A stretch of 64,000 nt of DNA from Deltaproteobacteria bacterium (GTDB lineage: Bacteria > Lernaellota > Lernaellaia > JACKCT01), in NCBI GenBank assembly GCA_027493875.1, contig JAOSJX010000025.1:124001-188000 (forward strand). The letters are read 5' to 3'. Position numbers and translations under genes: made by a program. Positions 53,067 to 62,655 of the stretch are shown piece after piece (the first letter of the stretch is position 1; each line of letters opens with the position of its first letter). The notes below the pieces were generated by a model. It saw only the letters and a list, made by a program, of their open reading frames with translations, made no database searches and was not told where the DNA came from.

Positions 53067-53839
53067 GGGTGTTCGTCCTGTGGCGCTACGCGTGGTTGCG
53101 TCTTGCGCGCGCGCATTATCTGAAAGCCCTGTTCGGCATGGCCTTCTTCGTCGGCGGCGCGGTCGCGTGGACGAACACGGAAGCCATCACGCCGCTCGGC
53201 CAGATGTCCTCGCTCGAACTCGGCATGAAGGTCGCCCGGACCTTTCTGTGGCTCGCCGCGGTTTGGATCGGCGCCGGCGCGCTCGCGGGGGAAATTTCCG
53301 CGCAAACCGCCCGCACGCTCATGACCAAACCCGTCAGCCGCTTCGAGATCGCCGTCGGCATGTTGGGCGGCGGCTTCGCTTATCTCGCGCTGATGATCGT
53401 TATCTTTGCGGCGGAGATACATTTGATCTGCTGGTGGCGAGGCATCCCGGTCGATTGGCGCCTCGAATATCTTTTGCTCACGCTGCTTGTGCCCCTCGTC
53501 GCGGTGATGGCGATGGCGCAATTATTTTCGCTTCTCGCCGCGCGGCCCGTCGCCATTTTTTTCGCGGTGCTGTTGTCGTTTGAAAGCCTCGGGCGGTCGC
53601 TTGCCGAACGTCTCGAAGCCGGCGACGTGCTCGGCGCGTTTCAACAGCCCGCCGCCGCGGCGGCGCACGCGGTTTATCTCGCCATGCCGACCTATGGGCG
53701 TTTCGTCATGTCGTACACGGAGTTTTCGCGCATCGGTCCCGCCGTCGGTCCGCTGCTTTTTCATTCCGCCGCCGCGCTGCTCTACGCGCTGGGCATCGCG
53801 GCATTCTCGTCTTTCGTGTTGTCGCGCAAAGATGTGTGA
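53063..53839 (+). CDS. ABC-2-type permease
   Basis: The intact 258-residue protein has six hydrophobic helices, for example LFGMAFFVGGAVAW, FAYLALMIVIFAAEIHLI, LLLTLLVPLVAVMAMAQLF and LLYALGIAAFSSFVLSRKDV. The segment LAGEISAQTARTLMTKPVSR is typical of ABC-2 export permeases. It overlaps the ATPase gene by 4 bp and ends the transporter unit just before the oriC-like region. Confidence 0.85.
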   Translation: MRVFVLWRYAWLRLARAHYLKALFGMAFFVGGAVAWTNTEAITPLGQMSSLELGMKVARTFLWLAAVWIGAGALAGEISAQTARTLMTKPVSRFEIAVGMLGGGFAYLALMIVIFAAEIHLICWWRGIPVDWRLEYLLLTLLVPLVAVMAMAQLFSLLAARPVAIFFAVLLSFESLGRSLAERLEAGDVLGAFQQPAAAAAHAVYLAMPTYGRFVMSYTEFSRIGPAVGPLLFHSAAALLYALGIAAFSSFVLSRKDV

Positions 53840-54305
53840 CGGTTCGCGGGTGCACCGAGGGCAAAAATTTTTCGGGACGGCGGCAAAAAAATTGGAGACC
53901 GAATTTTTTTTTCAACTCAAAAGAACTTCGCGCCGAAACGCAATCGCGCGCGGTTTTCCACAGTTAGGTTGACGCTTCGCGGACACGCGAATTTCACATA
54001 GCCGTTTTTTCGCTTTTTGGCCGAAAAAGTCGCTTGCAAATCGAAAACGCCTGTGCATAATGGCCCTCGGGTTTCAGAGCAATAAGGTGACAATTAGGCC
54101 ATTGGGGAATCGCCGAAATTTGTCATAGAAGTTTTTGTGGGCAACTTGAGCCCGCGTTGCGGCATCTGCTCTAAGACACCGTTTTTTAAAGAGAAAATAA
54201 GCATGCCCCCTGTGGATAGGATGGGGATATCCTTGACGGATACTCCTGCGCAATCGAATTCTATATTCGGTTATTGCATGTTGTAATAACCACGTGAGGA
54301 GCCGG
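53840..54305. other. Putative origin of replication / dnaA regulatory region with DnaA boxes
   Basis: This 466-bp gene-free and AT-richer stretch lies directly upstream of dnaA. It contains four DnaA-box-like 9-mers close to TTATCCACA: TTTTCCACA at 53954, TGTGCATAA at 54052, TGTGGGCAA at 54136 and TGTGGATAG at 54211, the last three in the reverse orientation. A/T runs near 53885-53915 and 54181-54200 could be the unwinding region. Functional proof of origin activity is lacking; the boxes may also only autoregulate dnaA. Confidence 0.55.
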
Positions 54306-55679
54306 ATGAAGGCCGATTGGACAAGGGTCAAGGAAGTTCTCTCGGAACGCATCGACGCCCGCGAATTCCAAACGTGGATCGAACCCCTGACTGTGGATAA
54401 CTCGGACGACGGGCACCTCGCCCTGACCGCCCCCAACAAATTCGTTCAGGACTGGTTCAACAAACACTACGCCGATTTCGTGCGCGACGTTTTCTTCGAG
54501 CTGACCGAGAGCAAAGTCCGCGTCAACGTCGGCGTCATGGAGCGTCCGAAGCCGACGCAGCTCGATTTCGGCGCCGGGTTTCTCCCCGTCGAACGCGCCG
54601 AAAGCGAGCGGGGCCGCAAGAAAAAACAATCCCCGCGAACGCACTTCATTTCCAAAGACCACGGGCTCAATCCGCGCTACAACTTCGCGCGCTTCGTCGT
54701 CGGCGCGAGCAATCAATTTGCGTACGCCGCGAGTCTGTCGGTCGCCAAAAACCCGGCAAGGCGTTCAACCCACTTTTTCTCTACGGACGGACGGGCCTCG
54801 GCAAAACGCATCTCCTCTACGCGGTCGGCCATTACCTCCTCGCCGCCCCCACGCCGCCGCGATTGATTGTCATGAGTTGCGAGCGCTTCACGAACGAATT
54901 GATCCAAGCCATCCACCACGGCCACATCAACGCGTTCCGAAAAAAATTCCGGCACATCGACGCGTTCCTGATCGACGACATCCAATTCCTCGCCGGCAAG
55001 GAGCGGACGCAGGAAGAATTTTTTTCACACCTTCAACACGCTCCACGAGGCGGGCGCGCAGATCGTCCTCACCTCGGACCGCCCGCCCCGCGAGATCGAA
55101 CCGCTCGAAAGCCGGCTCCGGTCGCGTTTCGGATGGGGTCTCATCGCGGACATCCAGCCCGCGGATTTGGAAACGCGCATCGCCATCCTTCGCGGGAAGG
55201 CCGAGGAGACCGGCGGAGCCTTGCCCGAGGACACGGCCTATTTCCTGGCCGAGAATTTCCAAAGCAGTATCCGCGACTTGGAGGGTGCGTTCATCCGGGT
55301 CTCGGCGTTCGCATCGCTCAACGGCGTCCCCGTCACGACGGATCTGGCCCGCGAAGCGCTCAAGGACCTGATCCAGGGCATCGGCCGGCCCATCACCATC
55401 GACCAGATCCAGAAGGTCGTGTGCGATTATTTCACGTTGAAGCACTCGGAGCTCGTGGGGGCGCGTAAACATAAAAGCTTCGCCGTGCCGCGGCAAATCG
55501 CCGCCTACCTCGCCCGCGAAATGACCGACGCCAGCTACCCGGAAATCGGCCAGAACTTCGGCGGACGCGACCACACGACCATCATCCACGCGCACCGCAA
55601 GATCGGGGAGCTTCGCCGCCGGGATCCCCGGACCGACCAGACCGTCGCCGAAATCGAAAGCCGCCTGCGCGGCGTTTAA
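54306..55679 (+). CDS. dnaA: Chromosomal replication initiator protein DnaA, frameshifted
   Basis: Domain I reads [24 protein letters not shown], domain III has Walker [15 protein letters not shown] and Walker [15 protein letters not shown], and domain IV has the DnaA-box helix [16 protein letters not shown]. DnaA binds and opens oriC. ATG at 54306 follows GAGGAG by 5-7 bp. A missing G near 54753 and an extra T in the T7 run 55019-55025 break the frame; corrected, the middle reads [19 protein letters not shown] and [19 protein letters not shown]. An essential gene broken this way is strong evidence for sequence error. dnaN does not follow. Confidence 0.95.
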
Positions 55680-55782
55680 GTCGGGTTTCACCGCATTCAT
55701 TCCTTGACCGCGTGCGCGGCGCTGGTGTTTAATTCGTCGATGGCCGCCGCCCGAACACGGTCGGCCGAGGGAGGACCTTTCC

Positions 55783-56125
55783 ATGGCAAACAGGTTGTGG
55801 CTTTTGGGGCTCGTGGCGGCGCTTGCGCTGGCGGCCGAGTTTCTCGGCCGTCGCCTGCGGTTCCGGCGACGATGACGACGATGATGACGACGACGCGGCG
55901 GCGGACGACGACGCCGGGCCCGCGGACTGCGCCACGGTAATGGACTTCCTGTTCAATATCTGCGGATTCGAGATCCGCGACAACGAACACAACGTCATCT
56001 CCAACGAGGATCTCTGCGGTCCGGATTACGAGACCGAAGCGGAGTGCTTCTCGTTCTGCTACGAAGACAACGAGAACTGCAACCAAATGTGGGAGTGCAT
56101 GCAGCTCAATTGCGGATTGGGCTGA
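55783..56125 (+). CDS. Cys-rich acidic-linker lipoprotein A, frameshifted in signal peptide
   Basis: ATG at 55783 with GGGAGG upstream starts MANRLWLLGLVAALALA; one indel near 55840 joins it to SAVACGSG, a lipobox followed by nine Asp. The mature domain of about 65 residues has Cys spaced as C-x10-C, then LCGPDYETEAECFSFC and ENCNQMWECMQLNC, eight in all. I know no family for it. The next two genes carry the same Cys pattern, so this is the first of three paralogues. Probably disulfide-rich and periplasmic or surface-exposed. Confidence 0.65.
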
Positions 56126-56162
56126 TTTCCGCCGGCGGGCCCGCCCGCCGGTCCACGATCCG

Positions 56163-56501
56163 ATGCGTTGGATTCCGTTCCTTCTTCTCGTGCTCGCCGT
56201 CGCGGCGTCCGCCTGCTTGCAATCCCGCGGCGACGGCGATGATGACGACGCGGTCGACCCCTTCGGCGGCGGTGACGACGACGGTGACGTCGACCAGGAT
56301 TGCGTCGACGCGCTCACCGCGCTGAACGACGATTGCGTCGTCTTCTATGACACCGGCGGCCACGCCATGACCCCGGAGCAGATCGCCCGCGGCTGCGGCA
56401 CCGACCGTGTCGACTGCTACGTCGATTGCTACGATCCCAAGCAAACCTGCGTTGAAATGTACGCCTGCCTCACCGACGACTGCGGGCTGGACGAAGTTTA
56501 A
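56163..56501 (+). CDS. Cys-rich acidic-linker lipoprotein B
   Basis: The intact 112-residue lipoprotein has the signal LLLVLAVAASAC, a Gly/Asp linker and a domain with Cys in the order QDCVDALTALNDDC, ARGCGTDRVDCYVDC, QTCVEMYACLTDDC. The spacing parallels lipoprotein A (C-x9-C ... C-x6-C-x3-C ... C-x5-C-x4-C). It starts 37 bp after gene A and converges on gene C with a 4-bp overlap of stop codons. Function unknown. Confidence 0.7.
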   Translation: MRWIPFLLLVLAVAASACLQSRGDGDDDDAVDPFGGGDDDGDVDQDCVDALTALNDDCVVFYDTGGHAMTPEQIARGCGTDRVDCYVDCYDPKQTCVEMYACLTDDCGLDEV

Positions 56502-56858
56502 CCCGTCAAGTCACAACGATCTGAGAGACACGCGCGGATGTCGTCGCAGTCGCCGTCCGGAACGCCGCACGAGACAATGCATTCCACGGCCGGCTCGCCA
56601 CACGCCTCCGAGAAGATCGTTGAGCGGGATGACCGCGCCGTCCGAGTCCACGAATTGCGCGCCGCAGCGCGCGGACAGGTCGTTGAAGGCTTCCAGGCAG
56701 CGCTGAGAATCTCCGCCGCCGTCGTCGTCTTGTTCGTCATTCGGCGCGGTCGACCCGACGCCTTGGCGCGCGCCCGGCGCATCGTTGCCCGACGAAGTGC
56801 AGCCCGCGAAGGCGACCAACAGCGCGAGCGTCGTCGCGGCTGCCAGGAGTGTTTTCAT
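56498..56858 (-). CDS. Cys-rich acidic-linker lipoprotein C, frameshifted
   Basis: The signal LALLVAFAGC is followed by a Ser/Asn/Gln/Asp linker and QRCLEAFNDLSARCGAQF; after one indel near 56605 it continues RACGEPAVECIVSC and GDCDDIRACLSDRC. The Cys order is the same as in A and B, on the opposite strand. ATG at 56858 overlaps the stop of the phosphatidyltransferase gene as ATGA, so the two are translated together. Function unknown. Confidence 0.65.
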
Positions 56859-57550
56859 CGCAAGGTCCTCGCGACGCGCATAAAACCGAAAAACGCCGAA
56901 ACGCCCATGTAAACGGAGGCCAGCACCATGATCGGCGTGACCAGTTCGAGGCCCGTCAGCCACTTCGCGAAAAGCAGAACATAAATCGCGTATTTCGTTT
57001 TCACGACGTAGGCGTAGTGGATGTTGAGCAGATTCTGCGCCACGGCGAAGATGGTCACGTAGAGATACGTCACCACGTACACCGCGCCGATGAACGTCGG
57101 CACGCCCGCGGCGCTTTCCGGAAAATATGCCGCGGTGAGCACGACGATGACCATGCCGGTCACGTCGTTGGACATGTCCATGAGCGCGCCTTGCGCGCGG
57201 CCCTGCGTGCCGAGCAGTTGCGCGAGCGGGCCGTCGAAACCGTCGAGCAGCAGGTGCAGCGCCAGCGCCGCGAACGCGAGACCGTATTGCCGCGCGCCGA
57301 AAAACAGCGGAAAGCCGAGGAGAATGACGAGAAAACTGGCGCCGGTGATATGGTTCGGACGCAGTCCGCGCCGCGCCAGACCGCCGAGCAACGGGCGGAA
57401 AAGCCCGTACCGGAAGACGCGCATCGCTTGGAAATACGGCCGCTCCGCCCACCCGAAATAGCTCCAACGCTCGCCCTGCGCGCCGGGCGAGGAATCGGAC
57501 CCCGCCGCGGCGTCGCCGCCGCGGCCGGCCGCGTGCGCGTCGCCGTCCAT
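56855..57550 (-). CDS. CDP-alcohol phosphatidyltransferase family protein
   Basis: The intact 231-residue protein has about six membrane helices and the family motif in the form LDGFDGPLAQ ... GALMDMSND. Compared with DxxDGxxARx8Gx3Dx3D, the Arg is Gln and one extra residue lies before the Gly, so it is a divergent member. The family joins a CDP-activated lipid to an alcohol to make phospholipids. The first 28 residues are soluble and low-complexity. It is coupled to lipoprotein C. Confidence 0.75.
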   Translation of the reverse strand: MDGDAHAAGRGGDAAAGSDSSPGAQGERWSYFGWAERPYFQAMRVFRYGLFRPLLGGLARRGLRPNHITGASFLVILLGFPLFFGARQYGLAFAALALHLLLDGFDGPLAQLLGTQGRAQGALMDMSNDVTGMVIVVLTAAYFPESAAGVPTFIGAVYVVTYLYVTIFAVAQNLLNIHYAYVVKTKYAIYVLLFAKWLTGLELVTPIMVLASVYMGVSAFFGFMRVARTLR

Positions 57551-57693
57551 GAATCCTGCCTAGCCCGTTTCCGTTTCGGGTGTCAACCGAACATTTACGC
57601 TTCTCGCGTTATTTCCTAGAATGAAAATTCGCCCTGGTCATCACGGCAGAACTTCATAACACATCGGCGTTTTACCCACGCCCGAGGAGGCGG

Positions 57694-58857
57694 ATGCCCC
57701 GGCGCCGGACGGACGAGTCGGAAAGCGCGCGCACCTTCGATCTGGCGGTCGACGACGCCGCGCTTCCGAAAAAAAACGCTGCGCCTGTCGGGCCGGCTGT
57801 CGCTGACCAACGCGCACCGCGCGCATGCCGAGATGCTCGCCGCGTGCCGGCGGTCGGCCCACGAGGAATTCGTCGTCGACCTGAGCGGCCTGACCTATCT
57901 GGACGGCGCGGGCGTCGCCGTGCTCCCTCGACCTCGAACGCATCAACCGGTCGGCCGGCGCGCGCTTCGTCCTCACCGGGCTCGCCGGGTCCGTCGAAGG
58001 CTTGCTCTCGCTGGTCGATCGCGAGCGTCTGACCGCCCCTGAAGGAAAAGCACAAGCCGAAACCGCTAAGCCTTCCTGTGCAGGTCGGTGAAAACACGCT
58101 GAACCTGCTGGACGACCTGCGCGCCATGCTCGTCTTCGTCGGCGACGCGACGCTGGGGTTGCTTTCCGCCGTGCGGCGGCCGGCGACCGTGCGCTGGCGG
58201 GGAGACGATGTACTACATGGAGCGCTCGGGGGCGGACGCGCTGCCGATCGTCGGCCTGATCTCGCTGCTCATGGGCCTCATCCTCGGCTTTCAGGCCATC
58301 ATGCAGCTCAAGCAGTTCGGCGCCAACATCTACGCCGCGGATCTCGTCGGCTTGTCCGTCCTCCGCGAACTCGGGCCGCTCATGACATGCATTCTCATCG
58401 CCGGCCGGTCCGGTTCCGCCTTCGCCGCGGAAATCGGCACGATGAAGGTCAGCGAAGAAGTGGACGCGCTCGTCACCATGGGCTTCGAGCCCATCCGTTT
58501 TCTCGTCGTGCCCAAGGTGTTCGCCCTGATGGCGATGACGCCGCTTTTAACGATCTACGCCGACTTCCTCGGCCTCGTCGGCGGCCTGTTCGTGGGGACG
58601 ACGCTCGGCGGGTTGACGGTCAGCGCCTATCTGACGCAAAGCTACAACGCGATCGGCTTGTGGGACGTCGGTCAGGGGCTGATCAAGTGCGAGGTGTTCG
58701 CGATCATCGTGGCGCTCGTCGGCTGCCTGCGGGGGTTTCAAGTGCACGGCGGCGCCGCGAGCGTCGGACGCTTCACGACGAGCGCCGTGGTCACCGGCAT
58801 TTTTCTGATCATCGTCACCGACGCGGTGTTCACGTTGATCTTCCAGTACTCGGGTAA
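57694..58857 (+). CDS. STAS domain-MlaE fusion, permease of the MCE phospholipid transport system, frameshifted
   Basis: The N-terminal 110 residues, over several frames, read LRLSGRLSLTNAHRAHAEML and EEFVVDLSGLTYLDGAGVAVL, a STAS domain like MlaB. They continue into a MlaE permease: LPIVGLISLLMGLILGFQA, LVGLSVLRELGPLMTCILIAGRSGSAFAAEIGTMKV and EEVDALVTMGFEPIRFLVVP. Together it supplies the permease and STAS parts of the Mla complex in the inner membrane. Indels lie near 57775, 57925, 58040 and 58200. As written, the frame has no stop before mlaF; one more G in GGG at 58852 would give TAA at 58857. Confidence 0.8.
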
Positions 58858-58861
58858 ACGG

Positions 58862-59670
58862 ATGAATGACGCCGCTCCGAAAGAACAAACACGCCGCCCG
58901 CTGATTCAGGTCCGCGACGTGGTTGTGCGCTACGGGCCCGCCGTCATTCTCAACGGCGTGAGCTTCGACGTGTACGAGGGCGAGATTTTCGTCATCCTCG
59001 GTGGGTCGGGCTGCGGCAAAAGCACGCTGCTCCGCCAGATCATCGGCCTCGAACGCCCGGCGGAAGGTTCGATCCTCATCGACGGCGAGGACATCACCGC
59101 CGCTTACGGCGACGAACGCAAACGTATCCTCCGGAAGATCGGTACGCTGTTTCAGTCGGGCGCGCTTTTCGGCTCGATGACGCTCGCCGAAAACATCGCC
59201 TTGCCGCTGCGCGAATACACCGACCTGCCCGAGGACGTCATCGACATGCTCGTGCGTCTCAAGCTCAACATGGTCAACCTCTCCGGCTACGAGAATCATC
59301 TGCCCAGCGAAATTTCGGGCGGCATGAAAAAGCGCGCGGGCCTCGCGCGGGCCATGGCCCTCGATCCGCGCATTCTCTTTGCGACGAGCCCTCCGCGGGC
59401 CTCGATCCCATCAGCTCGGCCGGGCTCGACAACTTGCTGATCGAGCTCAGCCGGTCGCTCGGCATCACCGTCGTCGTCGTCACGCACGAGCTCCCGTCCA
59501 TCTTCGCCATCGCGCAGCGCGTGATCATGCTCGACAAGTCGGTCAAGAACATCATCGCGACGGGGCACCCGGAGGAGTTGCGCGACCGCAGCGACAACGC
59601 CTTCGTCCGCGACTTTTTCAACCGCCAGGCCGAAGAGCGGCGGACCGCGGCGGGAGGGGAGAGGGTCTGA
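58862..59670 (+). CDS. MlaF-type ATPase of the MCE transport system, frameshifted
   Basis: Walker A is LGGSGCGKSTLLRQI, the signature is PSEISGGMKKRAGLARAMAL, and Walker B after one indel near 59393 is ILFCDEPSAGLDPISS; the switch His is in VVVVTHELPSIF. The length matches MlaF. It drives phospholipid movement through MlaE and MlaD. The ATG (MNDAAPKEQ) lies 5 bp after the presumed mlaE stop. Its stop overlaps the MlaD start. Confidence 0.88.
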
Positions 59671-60599
59671 TGTCCACCGAAGCGCACAAATTCAAGGTCG
59701 GCCTCTTCGTCATCGGCTCCGTGGTCATCGCCGCCGGCGCGCTGATCTGGCTTGGCGCCTCCAAGTTCCTTTCCGAGACGCGCCGGTACGTCACCTATTT
59801 CGACGAGTCGGTGCAGGGCCTCGATATCGGCAGCCAGGTGAAATTCATGGGCGTCGCCGTCGGCGGCGTTTCCGACATTCACGTCGCGCCGGACGGGAAA
59901 CTCGTGCAGGTGGACATGGAGCTCGGCAGCGACTTCACGCGCGATGACGACATGCGCGCGCAGCTCGCCATGGCCGGCATCACCGGCATGAAATTCGTGG
60001 AGATTATGCGCGCGCCCGAAGCCGAGCCGCTGGAGATCGGGTTCAAGCCGCCCGCGGAATACATCCCGGCCAAGGCGTCGAGCGCCGCGGAGATCTTCGA
60101 GGCGATCGGCAAGGTGTACGACAAGGTCATGCAGGTCGACTTCGCCGGCATCAGCGACGAGGTGAAAGGGAGCTTTCACTCGATCTCGGAACGCATGGAC
60201 GACGAGAAGATCGACCGCCTGCTCGAAGCGACGGCGGGCGCCGGGGAGCGGCTCCGATATCTGCTCGAGAAGAAGCAGACGGAAAACGTGATCGAGGAGA
60301 TGGACGCCACCATCGGCGAACTGAAAGGGTTGGTCGCGTCGATCCGCCAGGAGATCGAGGGCATGAAGCTCAAGGACACGTTCGCGCAGCTCTCCGCCAC
60401 GATCGAAAACTTCAACATGATGCTCGAACGCATGGACAACGAACTCGCGGGCACGCTGATCAACGTGCGGCGCACGACGGACAACCTCGCGCGCATCACC
60501 GAAAAAATCAGTCAGGACCCGGCGCAGACGCTGCTCGGCGAACCGCCGCCGGAACGCATCGTGCCCGTGATCGGACGCGGGGGGGAGGGGGCCCAATGA
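59670..60599 (+). CDS. MlaD/MCE-domain protein
   Basis: The intact 309-residue protein has one N-terminal helix (GLFVIGSVVIAAGALIWLGA), the MCE domain (YFDESVQGLDIGSQVKFMGVAVGGVSDI and MAGITGMKFVEIMRA) and a long helical C-terminal part (TIGELKGLVASIRQEIEGM). It forms a hexameric channel in the periplasm that takes phospholipids from or to MlaE. It overlaps both neighbours by a few bases. Confidence 0.92.
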   Translation: MSTEAHKFKVGLFVIGSVVIAAGALIWLGASKFLSETRRYVTYFDESVQGLDIGSQVKFMGVAVGGVSDIHVAPDGKLVQVDMELGSDFTRDDDMRAQLAMAGITGMKFVEIMRAPEAEPLEIGFKPPAEYIPAKASSAAEIFEAIGKVYDKVMQVDFAGISDEVKGSFHSISERMDDEKIDRLLEATAGAGERLRYLLEKKQTENVIEEMDATIGELKGLVASIRQEIEGMKLKDTFAQLSATIENFNMMLERMDNELAGTLINVRRTTDNLARITEKISQDPAQTLLGEPPPERIVPVIGRGGEGAQ

Positions 60600-61241
60600 A
60601 AAGAGCCGTTTTGACGACGGTCGTGCTCGCCGTAACGCTGTCGGCCGGCGGATGTTTCAACATCCAACGCGAGCACAAGGAAGTTTTCTACTACCAGCTC
60701 GAATACGATCCGCCGCGCCTCGACGTGTCGCCGCATAAGGACGTGGTCGTCCGCGTTTCCAATTTCAACGTCGCGCCGTCCTACCAGTCGCAGAAAATCC
60801 TCTATTCCACCAGCACGCTCAAGCGGAAGATGTACGACTACCATCTCTGGGTTGTGAATCCCGGCGACATGTTGACCGACCTGATCATGCGCGATCTGAT
60901 TTCGTCCGGCGTGTATCAGGCCGTCGTGGACATGCGCTCGTCGGTGAACCCGAACTACGAGCTCGAAGGCATCGTCGAACGCATCTACGAAAAGGACCAC
61001 GAGGACACGTGGAACTCGGTTCTCTACCTGCGTTGCGTGTTCTTCTCGTACCACGGCGGCAAGCACGTGCTCTTCCAGAAGGAATATCAGGAGGCCGTGC
61101 CCGCCGCGACGCGCGACCCGAACGCCGTGGTCGCGGCGATGAGCGAGGCGGCGCGGCGCGTGTCCCGGCGCGTGCAGGTTGATGCTCTACGACGCCGTCA
61201 CCGCCTTCGAAACCTACAAAGCCGAGCAGCAGCAGGAATAG
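60596..61241 (+). CDS. ABC-type transport auxiliary lipoprotein (PqiC-like), frameshifted at the end
   Basis: The signal ends in TLSAGGC. The mature protein starts VFYYQLEYDPPRLD and has VVRVSNFNVAPSYQSQKILYST, then a helix-rich part with LTDLIMRDLISSGVYQAVVD, which is the ABC_trans_aux/PqiC pattern of lipoproteins that accompany MCE systems. One extra base near 61175 hides the end AVQVMLYDAVTAFETYKAEQ at 61241. It overlaps mlaD by 4 bp and probably receives or hands over lipid at the outer membrane. Confidence 0.8.
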
Positions 61242-61244
61242 CCG

Positions 61245-61887
61245 TTGTCCTGCCGCGCCGACGACTACGGCTTCTTCGCCAAGATTTACGATCCGCTTTT
61301 TCGCGCGGGCGAACGCGGGGCTCGTGCGCTACTCGCGCAAGGTGAGTAAGCCGGAACCGTCTTGGCGCGTGCTCGACGTTTGCTGCGGCACGGGGGACGC
61401 GCTCGCGGAATACGCGGGCGCCGGATGCGCGGTTACGGGGATCGACCGCTCGCCGGCGATGCTCGAGCGCGCCGGCAAAAAACTGAACGGCCGCGCCGAC
61501 CTCGTGCTCGGCGACGCGACGGCCATGCCCTTCGACAGCGACTCCTTCGACCTCGCGCTCATCACGCTCGCCCTCCACGAAATGGATCCGGAGGTGCGCG
61601 AAGCGGTGCTCGGCGAAATCGCCCGCGTGCTGAATCCGTCAGGGCGGCTGCTGATTATCGATTACCACGCGGGCGCGCCCGAAGGGCTCTACGGCCGTTT
61701 CGCCCGCGGCGTGCTGTTCGTCATCGAGCGGATGGTCGGCGGCGATCACTACCGCAACTACCGGCGCTTTCAGGCGTCGGGCGGCCTGCCACCGCTGCTC
61801 GACGGGCGCGGTTACGCCGTTGAGAAAACCCGCTTCCTGACGGGCGGCAACCTCGCCGTCGTGCTCTCGCGCCCGCCCGCCGTATGA
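61245..61887 (+). CDS. Class I SAM-dependent methyltransferase, frameshifted
   Basis: Motif I is WRVLDVCCGTGDALAEYA, followed by VTGIDRSPAMLERA, LVLGDATAMPFDSDSFDLAL and LNPSGRLLIIDYHA. The set resembles UbiE/phospholipid methyltransferases. The TTG start at 61245 gives FFAKIYDPLF, a usual N-terminus for this group; one indel near 61310 joins the parts. Placed inside the MCE operon and ahead of a lipid-kinase-like gene, it may modify a phospholipid head group or quinone. Confidence 0.75.
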
Positions 61888-62647
61888 GTTCTCTCGCCGG
61901 CCTCTGGGATCTCGTCCACGGCCACCCGATCCTGCGCGAGGGCTTCGGTCTCGTCGGTTCGCTTGCGATGGTCGTCGCCGCGCTCCGGTGGGAACGCGTG
62001 CTCGCGTCGCGCGGTGGAACCCGCCTGCTCCTGTGGTCGCGGCTTCTGACCGTCATCGCCGCCGCGTGGACGCTGTTCGCGTTCCGCCGCATCGCGTACG
62101 GCCCTACGGCGCTCTTCGTCTCGATCGTCGCGCTCGTCCTCGCGGCGCGGATGCACCCGCGCGCGAAGGCGCGCGTGGCGGACGACGACCGTCGCGGGGG
62201 CGCTCGGCCGCCGGCAGCGCGACCGCACCGGCCTGTTCTGGGCGATCCTGGTGACCGTGCCCTTCTTCTGGGGCAAGGGCAGTCTGTTCGGCGACGGCTG
62301 GCAGTTCAACGTCATCGCCCCCGTCTTCGCCCACGCGCTCGCCTTCTTCGCGCGCGACGTCTTCGGCCGCGAACGCGGCAAACACCGCTTCCGCTTTTCC
62401 AGCGCGCACGGCCGTACGGTCGAAGCGCAGGCCGTCTACCTCGCCGTCACCTTCGCCACGCAGTTTCTGGATCTACCTCTCCTGGAGCCGCATCCCCGGC
62501 GAGTATCACGTCCCGCGCGTCGTCCTGTGGGCGGCGGTCGGCGCGCTCGCGGCCACCGTCGCCGACCTCTACCTTCCGGACGACCGCGCCCACCTCACCG
62601 TCCCGCTCATCACCGCGGCGGCCATGTACGTTTACGTCGCGGCGTAA
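61884..62647 (+). CDS. Polytopic membrane protein, dolichol/diacylglycerol kinase-like, frameshifted
   Basis: About seven hydrophobic helices are present. FFARDVFGRERGKHRFRFS with HGRTVEA and the late LPDDRAHLTVPLITAAAMY resemble the GRRFGKH, GKSLEGS and DDNLTVPL motifs of SEC59/VTE5-type CTP-dependent polyprenol or diacylglycerol kinases. The match is partial. Shifts lie near 62190 and 62475. ATG overlaps the methyltransferase stop (ATGA), so it belongs to the lipid-transport operon. Confidence 0.5.
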
Positions 62648-62655
62648 CCGCTCAC

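Noticed and set aside
54233..54270. TTGACG ... TATATT as a dnaA promoter
   Set aside because: The spacing is 23 bp, too long for a sigma-70 promoter.
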